A stretch of DNA of 64,000 nt from assembly GCA_017302165.1 (NCBI GenBank), contig JAFLCW010000001.1, positions 1,178,320 to 1,242,319 on the forward strand, written 5' to 3'. Both the position numbers and the translations under genes were made by a program. This document shows, piece after piece, positions 1 through 7,960 of the stretch. Within the stretch, counting starts at the first letter, position 1. Each line of letters starts with the position of its first letter. A model generated the notes under the pieces. The model did not search any database. It saw only the letters and a list, made by a program, of their open reading frames with translations, and had not been told where the DNA came from. Source of the DNA: Alphaproteobacteria bacterium (GTDB lineage: Bacteria > Pseudomonadota > Alphaproteobacteria > Micavibrionales > Micavibrionaceae).

Positions 1-131
1 TTGAAAAGTTATGAGAAGCAATGGTAAAAGTTGAGCCAGCCCACGAGGAATAGCTGTGTTTGGTGTAAGCGCCATTCGCTCTTTGAAGCCGAATTGTTCC
101 GGTTGCCGGGGTATCGGCAGGAATTATCGGG
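1..131 (+). other. Disturbed upstream part of ntrY at the window edge
   Basis: This stretch should encode the part of NtrY just before the PAS domain. Frame 1 reads R-H-S-L-F-E-A at 67-90, and the frame of the downstream CDS reads a typical PAS entry (V-A-G-V-S-A-G-I-I-G) from 102. The two halves are therefore in different frames, joined across about 91-105. Frame 1 also has a TAA at 25-27, and the downstream frame has a TGA at 84-86. Either the gene has decayed here or the first ~110 bases are low-quality sequence at a contig end. I favour the latter because the protein is intact from 102 onward. The HAMP and membrane parts lie outside the window. Confidence 0.55.
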
Positions 132-1235
132 GTGGATCACGCCGGGCAGGTGACCTTGGCGAATACATCCGCTGTTCAACTCTTAGATCAGGAAAAAAAT
201 GTCCTCACCGGACGAAGTCTTGAATCCATCCTGCCTGGCATTTCGGAATTATTGGCCACCGCCCAAGCCAAACCCGGAAAGATGGCGCAAGGAGAAATCC
301 CATATCTGCAACGAAATGGACAAAAAAGATTTTTTCTGGTTCGCGTAGGGGTCGATATGATGGGCGAAGAAGAACGCGGTGCCGTGATTACCTTTGATGA
401 CATGACCGACCTTCAGAGCGCCCAGCGTAAAGCCGCATGGGCGGATGTTGCCCGCCGAATTGCCCATGAAATCAAAAATCCGCTGACACCCATCATGTTA
501 TCGGCGGAAAGATTAAAACGTAAATACGGCAAGGAAGTACAAACCGATCCGCAGATTTTTGCTCAGTGCATTGAGACCATCATGCGCCATGTGGGGGATA
601 TCGGGCGTATGGTGAATGAGTTTTCGGCGTTCGCGCGTATGCCGGAACCCGTCATGCAGGTTTATGATTTTAACGAAGACACCCGAGAAACCCTCGCGCT
701 TCAACGCGAAGCCCATGGGGATATTGATATACGCCTTAAAGGGCTTTTATCCTTAAAAACACCCGTGATGATTATGGCAGATGCCCAGCAAATACGTCAG
801 GCCATGACAAACCTGGTTCAAAATGCCATTGATTCAATTCATGGACGTATTCAAGACATTCCGGGATCTACCCCCGGGCGCATCGATGTCACCGCGCACA
901 TAGACAAAGAAAATACGCAGATCACCTGCGTGATTGCCGATAATGGGCGCGGATTGCCTAAGGATATTGCCCCGAGCCAGCTCATGGAGCCGTATGTGAC
1001 ACGGCGGGAAAAAGGAACAGGCTTAGGGCTCGCGATTGTCAAAAAGATTATGCAAGACCATAAGGGAAATTTGGTACTGGGTGTGGATGATACCATCAAA
1101 GGAATATCAGATTGGGAAGATCTGGGGGGGGCAACAATCTCGCTTGTGATTCCCATTCAGGCACAGGATAATCAATTGACGATGACAACACGGCCCACAC
1201 CAGAGACATTACCAAAAGTTCAGGCAATAGGTTAA
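132..1235 (+). CDS. ntrY: NtrY-like sensor histidine kinase (5' partial)
   Basis: Sensor kinase of the NtrY/NtrX two-component pair, which in alphaproteobacteria links nitrogen, redox or envelope signals to NtrX. Visible in order are a PAS domain (residues 1-95), an H-box with A-H-E-I-K-N-P-L-T and phosphoacceptor His112, an N-box with Asn231, then G-boxes D-N-G-R-G and G-T-G-L-G-L. The catalytic half is complete. The GTG at 132 is only the first usable start after a TGA at 84-86; PAS sequence continues upstream, so this is not the true N-terminus. The usual membrane segments and HAMP domain would lie before the window. Stops 4 bases before ntrX, which implies co-transcription. Confidence 0.85.
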   Translation: MDHAGQVTLANTSAVQLLDQEKNVLTGRSLESILPGISELLATAQAKPGKMAQGEIPYLQRNGQKRFFLVRVGVDMMGEEERGAVITFDDMTDLQSAQRKAAWADVARRIAHEIKNPLTPIMLSAERLKRKYGKEVQTDPQIFAQCIETIMRHVGDIGRMVNEFSAFARMPEPVMQVYDFNEDTRETLALQREAHGDIDIRLKGLLSLKTPVMIMADAQQIRQAMTNLVQNAIDSIHGRIQDIPGSTPGRIDVTAHIDKENTQITCVIADNGRGLPKDIAPSQLMEPYVTRREKGTGLGLAIVKKIMQDHKGNLVLGVDDTIKGISDWEDLGGATISLVIPIQAQDNQLTMTTRPTPETLPKVQAIG

Positions 1236-1239
1236 TCCG

Positions 1240-2682
1240 ATGAGTATTGATATCCTTGTTATTGATGATGAAGAAGATATTCGCCACCTGATCCAAGGGA
1301 TTCTTGAAGACGAAGGATATAAGACGCGGTCGGCGCGCGGATCGGCGACGGCGTTTGAACAAATTAGCAAAAAAACACCTGATCTGATTATTCTCGACGT
1401 CTGGCTTCAGGGAAGTGAAAAAGACGGACTTCAGATTTTATCCGCCGTCAAGGCAGATCACCCCCATCTGCCCGTCATCATGATAAGTGGCCATGGCACG
1501 ATTGAAACCGCTGTATCAGCCATCAAACAAGGGGCGTATGATTTCATTGAAAAACCCTTCAAGACAGACCGCCTGCTAACGATGATGGTGCGGGCACTTG
1601 AATCCGCCGCGCTTAAAAAAGAAAATATGTCCTTAAAGCAGAAGGCCGACATTGTCTCTGATATTCCTTATACCAGTCATTCTGCCATTGAATTAAAAAC
1701 CACGATAGACAAAATCGCCCCGGCCGGAAGCCGCGTGATGATTATGGGCGAAGCCGGATGCGGCAAGGAAACCATTGCCCGTTTAATTCATGCTAAATCG
1801 CCTCGGGCGCGGTATCCTTTTTCGGTCGTCAATTGCGCATCTTTGAATCTGGATAATTTTGAAACCATGTTATTTACCGGGGGTAATGGCCGATCACGCG
1901 GCGTTTTCGACGAAACGTCCGGCGGGTCTGTATTGCTATACGAAGTGTCAGATATCCCCATAGACATTCAAGGCAAACTGGTCAAAATTCTTCAGGATCA
2001 ATCTTTTCCCCCTGCCGGAAGTAAGGAGCCCATTCGTTTTGATGTGCGCGTTTTATCCTGCACGCGAAAAAATATGAGCGAGGAAATCAAGGCAGGACGT
2101 TTTCGGGAAGATTTATACTATCGCCTGAATGTAGCTTCTATACATGCCCCCTCTCTGCGGGAGCGGATACAGGATATTCCTAATATGGCGCGCGAATTCA
2201 TCGAAAAATTCGCCCGTGAGGCAGGATTGACGATACCCACGCTATCAGACTCTGCCCTCACGGCACTTCAATCTTATGTTTGGCCGGGAAATATTCGCGA
2301 ACTTAAGAATGAAATGGAACGCGCGGTGATGATGTGCGGTGGGCAGGATATGATTGACCGCCCGCATTTATCGCCAGCTATTATTGGGGAAAACGCCCTG
2401 AAGTTTAACGAAGGGCAGGGCGGTGATGATTATTTATCCATGCCCCTGCGCGAAGCCCGAGAGTTATTTGAGAAAAAATATCTTCAGGCGCAAATGATCC
2501 GGTTTGAGGGGAGTGTATCCGAAACCTCCCGCTTTATTGGGATGGAGCGCTCCGCGCTTCACCGTAAGCTTAAAACTCTTGGCATCACCGGCGGTGATAA
2601 GTCAGACGAAGAGGGATCTTCCGACCAAGATATGGAAGACGATGATACAATCGCCACCTCTGACAAACGAAAGTCGGCCTAG
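1240..2682 (+). CDS. ntrX: NtrX-like response regulator with degenerate AAA+ domain
   Basis: Partner of NtrY. Residues 1-120 are a receiver domain (Asp53, Lys105), followed by an AAA+ domain and a Fis-type helix-turn-helix ending in M-E-R-S-A-L-H-R-K-L, typical of NtrX. The Walker A motif is G-E-A-G-C-G-K-E (170-177). The sigma-54 contact motif GAFTGA is absent: the loop reads L-F-T-G-G-N-G-R-S-R (211-220). The Walker B aspartate is Tyr (L-L-Y-E, 232-235), while the W-P-G-N-I-R-E-L sensor II motif is kept. I infer a regulator that binds DNA but no longer works as a sigma-54 ATPase. 480 aa, close to normal length. Its TAG overlaps the next gene's GTG start. Confidence 0.92.
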   Translation: MSIDILVIDDEEDIRHLIQGILEDEGYKTRSARGSATAFEQISKKTPDLIILDVWLQGSEKDGLQILSAVKADHPHLPVIMISGHGTIETAVSAIKQGAYDFIEKPFKTDRLLTMMVRALESAALKKENMSLKQKADIVSDIPYTSHSAIELKTTIDKIAPAGSRVMIMGEAGCGKETIARLIHAKSPRARYPFSVVNCASLNLDNFETMLFTGGNGRSRGVFDETSGGSVLLYEVSDIPIDIQGKLVKILQDQSFPPAGSKEPIRFDVRVLSCTRKNMSEEIKAGRFREDLYYRLNVASIHAPSLRERIQDIPNMAREFIEKFAREAGLTIPTLSDSALTALQSYVWPGNIRELKNEMERAVMMCGGQDMIDRPHLSPAIIGENALKFNEGQGGDDYLSMPLREARELFEKKYLQAQMIRFEGSVSETSRFIGMERSALHRKLKTLGITGGDKSDEEGSSDQDMEDDDTIATSDKRKSA

Positions 2683-3356
2683 TGTTACAAATTTCTCAAT
2701 CCTCTCCCTATTCGGTTATTTTATTTGATTGGGATGGCACGCTGGTGGATAGCATGCCGTTGGTTCTGGCCGGGCATAATTTGGTGCGCGAAAAATTGGG
2801 ATATCCGTTATGGGGTATGGCAGAGGTTTTGAAATACGCCACCAAATCCGCGCGCGAGAATTTTCCGGTATTATACGGGGATCGGGCAGGTGAAGCCGAG
2901 AGCCTTTTTTATACCTATGTTAACGCACACCGTTTTGACATTCTAAAATCTTATCCGCAAACACATGACGCCTTAACGCACTTAAAATCGGCAGGTTTTC
3001 GTTTGGGCGTGGTGAGTAACAAAAAATATGAATATCTGAACATTGAAATCGACCATTTCGGATGGCGTTCTTTTTTTGAATCGATTGTCGGTGCGGGGGA
3101 GGCCGAGCAGGATAAACCGTCCGCGCTTCCGATAAAGCTGGCACTCTCTCGCATGGGATATAACCAAGACATCAAAACCGTTTTGTATGTGGGGGATACC
3201 ATCACCGATAAAGATACTGCGCATCATGCCGGAACCGATTGGGCCTATGTGCATCAGGGCGATGAAAAATCAGCCTTAATTGAACATAATCCGCCAGTTT
3301 GGCGGGGTGTTTCTGCGCTGGATCTGGCGCATTGGCTTTTGCAAAACAGGGCTTGA
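2682..3356 (+). CDS. HAD-superfamily phosphatase, phosphoglycolate-phosphatase-like
   Basis: Cytoplasmic HAD hydrolase of 224 aa. Motif I is D-W-D-G-T-L-V-D near residue 16, motif II is V-V-S-N-K near 110, and the acidic motif is G-D-T-I-T-D-K-D near 172. An alpha-helical cap lies between motifs I and II, as in the Gph/PpaX subfamily. The substrate cannot be read from sequence; phosphoglycolate or another small phosphate ester is likely. The GTG start at 2682 shares a base with the ntrX stop, so translation is probably coupled to the two-component pair, although a shared function is not evident. Confidence 0.85.
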   Translation: MLQISQSSPYSVILFDWDGTLVDSMPLVLAGHNLVREKLGYPLWGMAEVLKYATKSARENFPVLYGDRAGEAESLFYTYVNAHRFDILKSYPQTHDALTHLKSAGFRLGVVSNKKYEYLNIEIDHFGWRSFFESIVGAGEAEQDKPSALPIKLALSRMGYNQDIKTVLYVGDTITDKDTAHHAGTDWAYVHQGDEKSALIEHNPPVWRGVSALDLAHWLLQNRA

Positions 3357-3390
3357 AGCTTTCCGGGTTTGTCTTTAAAAGAGGCGCATC

Positions 3391-3399
3391 TGTGGATAA
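3391..3399 (-). promoter_or_regulatory. Perfect DnaA box upstream of hfq
   Basis: TGTGGATAA on the + strand is the exact complement of the consensus DnaA box TTATCCACA. It lies in the short gap between the HAD gene and hfq, 28 bases before the hfq start. One box does not make an origin, but it could let DnaA influence hfq transcription. Binding is inferred. Confidence 0.5.
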
Positions 3400-3426
3400 C
3401 AATAAAAATTTATAAGGGAGACCACG

Positions 3427-3678
3427 ATGGCTGAAAAAGCTCAGAATGTTCAGGATGTTTTTTTAAATAAAATCCGTAAAGAAAAAATGACGGTGACCGT
3501 GTTTTTGATGAACGGGGTCAAACTTCAGGGCATTGTGACGTGGTTTGATAATTTTTCGGTGCTCTTGCGCCGCGAGGCTTCGGTTCAACTTGTCTATAAG
3601 CATGCCATTTCGACCATCATGCCGGGCGAACCGTTAAGCCTTCACGAAGAAACAAACGTTTCCAAAGACGACGCCTAA
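3427..3678 (+). CDS. hfq: RNA chaperone Hfq
   Basis: Sm-like hexameric RNA chaperone that pairs small RNAs with mRNAs. 83 aa, close to the usual alphaproteobacterial length. The N-terminal Q-D-x-F-L-N segment, the Sm1 motif around [10 protein letters not shown] and the Sm2 motif Y-K-H-A-I-S-T-I are all present. The acidic C-tail is short. A GGGAG ribosome-binding site sits about 8 bases before the ATG. hfq followed at once by hflX is the classical order; the gap is 6 bases. A DnaA box lies in the upstream region. Confidence 0.97.
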   Translation: MAEKAQNVQDVFLNKIRKEKMTVTVFLMNGVKLQGIVTWFDNFSVLLRREASVQLVYKHAISTIMPGEPLSLHEETNVSKDDA

Positions 3679-3684
3679 GACATC

Positions 3685-4983
3685 ATGGCGTCTTCAGGTC
3701 GTGCGTTTGTCCTGCATCCGGTTTTGCCGGCAAAATTCAATCAACATGTGCGCTCACTCCCCGATATTCTGGATGAAGCCGGGGGATTAGCGCGTGCCAT
3801 TCACTTGGACGTGTTGGTGCTTGAGGCGGTTCGTGTCACGCGGATATCCCCGGCCACATTGCTGGGTAGCGGGGCGGTGGAGAGTATCGCCGAGCGTATT
3901 GCTGAACTAAAACCGACGTTGGTGATTATCAACGCCACGCTCTCGCCTATTCAGCAACGCAATCTTGAAAACGCGTGGAAGGTGAAGGTCATTGACCGTA
4001 CGGGACTTATTTTGGCAATTTTTGGCGAGCGTGCCCAAACCAAAGAAGGTCGCATCCAAGTAGATCTGGCCGCACTAGAGTATCAGAAATCACGGATTGT
4101 TCGGGCATGGACGCATCTGGAGCGTCAGCGGGGCGGGCTGGGGAAAACCGGGGGGCCGGGCGAAAAGCAGATGGAATTGGATCGCCGGCGCATTGATGGT
4201 TTTATCTTAAGTCTGAAACGGCAATTAGAAGAAGTGCGCAAGACCCGGGAATTGGGCCGAAAAAGTCGGGAGCGTGTGCCATTTCCGATTGTGGCCTTGG
4301 TGGGATATACCAACGCGGGTAAATCAACCCTGTTCAACCGATTGACGGGGGCAGGGGTATTTGCTGAGGACATGCCGTTTGCCACGCTTGACCCCACGCT
4401 CCGTGCGCTCAAACTTCCGTCTGGAAATAAAATCATTCTATCTGACACAGTGGGTTTCATTTCCCACCTGCCTACCCATTTGATCGCGGCGTTTCGGGCG
4501 ACGTTGGAACAGGTTCAATATGCGGATGTTATTTTGCACGTCCGTGACGTCTCGCGCCCGGATCATCATGCCCAGCGCCAAGACGTGATGGATGTCATGA
4601 AAGATTTAGGCGTGAATATCGAGCAGGATGAACGTATTTTTGAAGTCTTGAATAAAATCGACCTGTGCCCACCCGAGGATCAGGCCGAATATACCCGGCT
4701 ATCCCGTCTTGATTTAAAAACCATCCCCGTATCGGCCGTGACAGGTCAGGGCATGGATGTTTTGTTATCGGCGATTGATACATTTTTACTCCGGCATCAC
4801 CGCACGGCTCATTTCCGGCTGAAGATCGAAGATGGGCAGGCTTTGTCGTGGCTCTATCGTCATGGCGACGTTATTGATCGGACAGACCATAAAAAGACAA
4901 TCGATGTGAGCGTTTTGCTGGATGAAAAAAATAAAGGGCAATTCGAACGTCATTTCGGGTATAAAGACAGGCATGAACATTGA
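3685..4983 (+). CDS. hflX: Ribosome-associated GTPase HflX
   Basis: GTPase that splits or rescues stalled ribosomes, especially under heat stress. 432 aa. The N-terminal HflX domain and a glycine-rich linker (G-G-x-G-x-x-G-P-G-E) precede the G domain, with G1 G-Y-T-N-A-G-K-S-T near residue 211, G3 D-T-V-G-F, and G4 N-K-I-D near 331. Directly after hfq, as in many proteobacteria, and probably co-transcribed. The 3' end overlaps the start of the next gene by 11 nt. Confidence 0.95.
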   Translation: MASSGRAFVLHPVLPAKFNQHVRSLPDILDEAGGLARAIHLDVLVLEAVRVTRISPATLLGSGAVESIAERIAELKPTLVIINATLSPIQQRNLENAWKVKVIDRTGLILAIFGERAQTKEGRIQVDLAALEYQKSRIVRAWTHLERQRGGLGKTGGPGEKQMELDRRRIDGFILSLKRQLEEVRKTRELGRKSRERVPFPIVALVGYTNAGKSTLFNRLTGAGVFAEDMPFATLDPTLRALKLPSGNKIILSDTVGFISHLPTHLIAAFRATLEQVQYADVILHVRDVSRPDHHAQRQDVMDVMKDLGVNIEQDERIFEVLNKIDLCPPEDQAEYTRLSRLDLKTIPVSAVTGQGMDVLLSAIDTFLLRHHRTAHFRLKIEDGQALSWLYRHGDVIDRTDHKKTIDVSVLLDEKNKGQFERHFGYKDRHEH

Positions 4984-5785
4984 TCAAGACAAAGTCGCCG
5001 ATTTTATCCGTCAGGTGGCCGAAGAACGTATCTCCCCCCGTTTTCAAAAGCTTCAAGCTTCAGAGATTAATACCAAATCCGGGCCCAATGATTTGGTCAC
5101 GATAGCGGATCTTGAGGCAGAGATTGATCTCACTCGTCTGCTGTCCGGTTTAACCCCCGGTTCCTTGGTGGTGGGTGAAGAGGCCGTATCCCAAGGTAAG
5201 GTCGATATCAACTGCCTGTATCAAATGGACACCCCCATATGGGTGATAGACCCGGTAGATGGCACCCATAATTTCGCCACCGGCAAACCCGTGTTTGCGA
5301 CGATTATATCCCTTGTTCAAGGCGGGATCACCCGCGCCGGGTGGATTTACGACATTCCGGGCAACCGTATGTGCATGACCCAGCAGGGGGCAGGGACGTA
5401 CATGCATGGGCGCCGCTTGAAGATGAGGGAATTGGCCGATAATACATCAATGGATGTACTTCAGGGATTCATAAGTACACAGTTTGTTCCACGTGAAATC
5501 AAACCGCAGGTACAGGAAAAAGTCGCTGTTTTCGCGAAAACAGACACATGGATGTGTTGCGCGCATGAATATTTATCGCTCTGTCAGGGAGAGCGTGATT
5601 TTTCGTTTTATTCCCGAATCAAACCTTGGGATCATCTGGCGGGGGCGTTGATGGTGGCCGAAAGCGGCGGATATGCCCGTAAATGGGATGGCACGGCCTA
5701 TGTGCCGGGGGAACAAGTCGGCGGATTAATCAATGCCGCCAGTCCAGCACTTTATGACGCTATCCGGAAGCATCTTATTCCGTAG
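4973..5785 (+). CDS. Inositol monophosphatase family protein
   Basis: Mg-dependent phosphatase of the IMPase/FIG superfamily, about 270 aa. The metal motif is D-P-V-D-G-T near residue 89, with an upstream G-E-E and a C-terminal W-D-H-L-A-G-A motif. I start it at ATG 4973, where family similarity begins, rather than at an upstream in-frame ATG (4922) inside hflX. A second, more SuhB-like paralogue lies at 32461. This copy may act on histidinol phosphate or another sugar phosphate, but the sequence alone does not decide. Its end overlaps mazG on the other strand by 11 nt. Confidence 0.85.
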   Translation: MNIDQDKVADFIRQVAEERISPRFQKLQASEINTKSGPNDLVTIADLEAEIDLTRLLSGLTPGSLVVGEEAVSQGKVDINCLYQMDTPIWVIDPVDGTHNFATGKPVFATIISLVQGGITRAGWIYDIPGNRMCMTQQGAGTYMHGRRLKMRELADNTSMDVLQGFISTQFVPREIKPQVQEKVAVFAKTDTWMCCAHEYLSLCQGERDFSFYSRIKPWDHLAGALMVAESGGYARKWDGTAYVPGEQVGGLINAASPALYDAIRKHLIP

Positions 5786-6563
5786 AAGATTCAAGGTTTT
5801 TTTGTTTCTTCCAGTAATCCAGCCAGATTTCTAATGTGATCTGAGTCAGGTCAGCATATCCATCTTCCTTAAGAGCGGCTTCCATGCCCTTAAACCGCCG
5901 CTCAAACTTGGCCGAAGCGCGGCGCAGGGATTCCTCGCTATTCATACCGTTCATGCGGGCATAATTTACCAAACAGAACAAAATATCCCCCCATTCCTCG
6001 TCCTGATGGGCGGCATCCCCTTGCTCAAGGGCGGATTTAAACTCCGCCAGTTCTTCTTCGAGTTTATGAAAGGCCGACGCCGTATCCGGCCAGACATAGC
6101 CCACTTTGGCGGCTTTTTTCTGAAGTTTTTCAGCCCGAAGCAGGGCGGGAAGGCCGCGTGTCACGCCATCTAACACACTGTTTTTTTGTGGTTTTTCGGC
6201 ATATTTTTGGGCATCCCAGATATGGGTGACATCTTCGGCTGTCCGGGCTTTTTGATCTCCAAACACATGGGGATGGCGGGAAATCATCTTGTTTGCGACG
6301 CTTTCGGCTACATCATCGAGAGTGAACATCCCTTGTTCTTCCGCCATCTGGGCGTGATAGACCACCTGAAGGAGCAAATCTCCCAATTCTTCCTTCAAAT
6401 CCCTCATATGGCCGCGATCAATGGCATCGGCCACCTCATAGGCTTCTTCGATGGTATAAGGCACGATGGATTTAAAATCCTGCACGATATCCCACGGGCA
6501 TCCTGTTTCTTTATCCCGAAGACGAGCCATGACGGCACGGAGATGTTCAAGGCGAGTATTCAT
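5775..6563 (-). CDS. mazG: Nucleoside triphosphate pyrophosphohydrolase MazG
   Basis: House-cleaning enzyme that hydrolyses (d)NTPs to NMP and PPi. 262 aa with two MazG repeats. The first holds the metal-binding E-E-L-G-D-L-L-L-Q-V helix after E-A-Y-E-V-A-D-A; the second has E-E-E-L-A-E-F and E-W-G-D-I-L-F. The hallmark N-terminal C-P-W-D segment is present near residue 22. It is convergent and overlaps the IMPase gene tail to tail, leaving no room for a terminator between them. Confidence 0.95.
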   Translation of the reverse strand: MNTRLEHLRAVMARLRDKETGCPWDIVQDFKSIVPYTIEEAYEVADAIDRGHMRDLKEELGDLLLQVVYHAQMAEEQGMFTLDDVAESVANKMISRHPHVFGDQKARTAEDVTHIWDAQKYAEKPQKNSVLDGVTRGLPALLRAEKLQKKAAKVGYVWPDTASAFHKLEEELAEFKSALEQGDAAHQDEEWGDILFCLVNYARMNGMNSEESLRRASAKFERRFKGMEAALKEDGYADLTQITLEIWLDYWKKQKNLESSTE

Positions 6564-6622
6564 GCGGTATCAAGAATACCTATTTAATCCCACCAAGGAA
6601 GAGGAAACCTATAAATTCTTAT

Positions 6623-7021
6623 TTACCGGGGGTAAGAATCTCGGGGGGATCTATAGCGTATCATGATTTCTCTTTCATGCCATTGCGCGCCCTCATGCCA
6701 TATCCGCGCGTCGATAACATCAAAGTTTGGCGTTCTTTTAGCCAATTCAAAACATAGTTTTAGGGACTGACCAAAGGTATGCCCACTATGGCCAACCCCC
6801 TCGTTGAGGGCAGTTTCCAGCCCGCCCTCTACGTCGGCGGCTCCCCAAGCTCTATTAAGTACCTTAATTTTAACCCCGCCTCTGTTGGAGGGCAGGCTTT
6901 TTATATAATTCAACCCTTGCTGAGCTGACCTGATGATGGCATCTCTTACAAATTGATTGTCGACATCGACATTGGCCTTATCTAAGAGGCCAATCCATTG
7001 GCCGAGAGATTTAAGTCCCAT
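6623..7021 (-). CDS. Hypothetical protein, 132 aa
   Basis: No family recognised. The protein is soluble, without signal peptide or membrane segment. The C-terminal part has an ordered look (F-D-V-I-D-A-R-I-W-H-E-G, then R-E-I-M-I-R-Y-R), alternating strand-like segments. It begins a run of unknown genes between mazG and the MBL gene. The upstream intergenic region carries a 7-bp dyad at 7098-7122 that could be its operator. Coding is plausible from length and composition but unproven. Confidence 0.5.
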   Translation of the reverse strand: MGLKSLGQWIGLLDKANVDVDNQFVRDAIIRSAQQGLNYIKSLPSNRGGVKIKVLNRAWGAADVEGGLETALNEGVGHSGHTFGQSLKLCFELAKRTPNFDVIDARIWHEGAQWHEREIMIRYRSPRDSYPR

Positions 7022-7097
7022 GGGTGTTATCCTTGTTAATTATTTTCATAAACAATTGCATATTGTCAGCCTCATGGGAACAAAAAAGTGAAAAAAA

Positions 7098-7122
7098 TGT
7101 CTATTTTTTGAATTGATAGACA
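7098..7122. repeat. Inverted repeat in divergent intergenic region
   Basis: TGTCTAT (7098-7104) and ATAGACA (7116-7122) are perfect complements separated by 11 AT-rich bases. It lies between the divergent 132-aa gene and the frameshifted NIF3-like gene, so it may be a shared operator. It is not followed by a T-tract in a useful position for a terminator. Confidence 0.4.
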
Positions 7123-7152
7123 AAAAGAAAGGCCTTATTTAACTTTAGCCAG

Positions 7153-7465
7153 ATGAAAACATTCAAATTGGTCGTATACGTGCCGTTGACGCACGTAGAT
7201 AAGGTACGGGAAGCTATGGCACAGGCCGGCGGCGGCCGTTTAGGGCTAATATCATGGATGTTCTTTTACCGTTCGGGGCACAGGGCGTTATATCCCGCAA
7301 GCCGGTGCAGAGCCGCATATCGGCCAAGTCGGCCACCTTAACGAGATTGATGAAGAGCGCATCGAAATAACCGTTGAAGAACAATATCTTAAAGCAGTGG
7401 TTCAATCGATAAAGGGCGCGCATCCATACCAGGAAATCCCGATAGATGTGTATGAGTTTACATAG
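7153..7465 (+). pseudogene. NIF3/YqfO-type small protein, frameshifted
   Basis: Residues 1-30 from ATG 7153 (F-K-L-V-V-Y-V-P onward to G-G-G-R-L-G) match the start of the ~100-aa CutA-fold protein usually annotated NGG1p-interacting factor 3-like or YqfO C-terminal-like. After about 7242-7255 this frame turns to nonsense and stops at 7341. The +1 frame then continues the family: a C-S-F-T-V-R-G-T-G segment, G-A-E-P-H-I-G-Q-V-G, and the ending G-A-H-P-Y-Q-E-I-P with TAG at 7463-7465. One extra base near 7245 would explain it. Either a real recent pseudogene or a base error. Confidence 0.8.
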
Positions 7466-7569
7466 TGTGAGGGCATAAATTTGTGAGCGAGGCTATTAAA
7501 TAAGCTTTACTTTGTCATAAATAATTTTATATGGTATTGAAGTTTTACTTCTAATTCAGATGGTTATAT

Positions 7570-7908
7570 ATGAACGATAAGACCCAATCAAAAGTCCTTG
7601 CCTTAAGCACATTATTTCCAGGCCTAAAGTCGCAAGATGCTCTGTCAGTCGTTAGTATTCTGGAAGTTCTATCTAACGAAAGAAGAATTAATGAAATTTG
7701 TGAAAAGGTAAGATCAAAGGGCTCTGTTCCAAATGAATTTATACCTTATAGCATTGCTAGTGCGAAGCGCGACTGGAACAAAGATCGGCTGAGAGCGTGT
7801 CGATCAGAGCGCACTCCGGATCAGGTTCAGGAAGATAGAGAGAAGGCTGCCACTAGCATGCGGCGCTTAAGGGCAAACAGGCGGGAAGCCAAGCCAACTT
7901 TAGAATAA
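7570..7908 (+). CDS. Hypothetical protein, 112 aa
   Basis: Unrecognised small protein. The N-terminal half is mixed; the C-terminal half (from about residue 70) is strongly charged and helical, rich in Arg and Glu, and could be a nucleic-acid or protein interaction tail. The segment around P-N-E-F-I-P-Y-S is the only distinctive part. AT-rich upstream DNA, no obvious ribosome-binding site. It is convergent with the 238-aa gene, with two AT-rich hairpins between them. Confidence 0.45.
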   Translation: MNDKTQSKVLALSTLFPGLKSQDALSVVSILEVLSNERRINEICEKVRSKGSVPNEFIPYSIASAKRDWNKDRLRACRSERTPDQVQEDREKAATSMRRLRANRREAKPTLE

Positions 7909-7914
7909 GAAATC

Positions 7915-7959
7915 ATCACATGATCTAATGTGATAATATATATTATGGAAAATAATATA
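7915..7959. repeat. Two tandem inverted repeats between convergent genes
   Basis: ATCACAT/ATGTGAT (7915-7921 and 7928-7934, 6-base loop) is followed by TATATTAT/ATAATATA (7939-7946 and 7952-7959, 5-base loop). Both arms are perfect. The position between two convergent stop codons suggests transcript-end structures, but they are AT-rich and lack a T-run. Confidence 0.45.
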
Positions 7960-7960
7960 C

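Noticed and set aside
3391-3399. Replication origin at the DnaA box
   Set aside because: A single box, no AT-rich unwinding tract, and no dnaA, hemE or parAB nearby.
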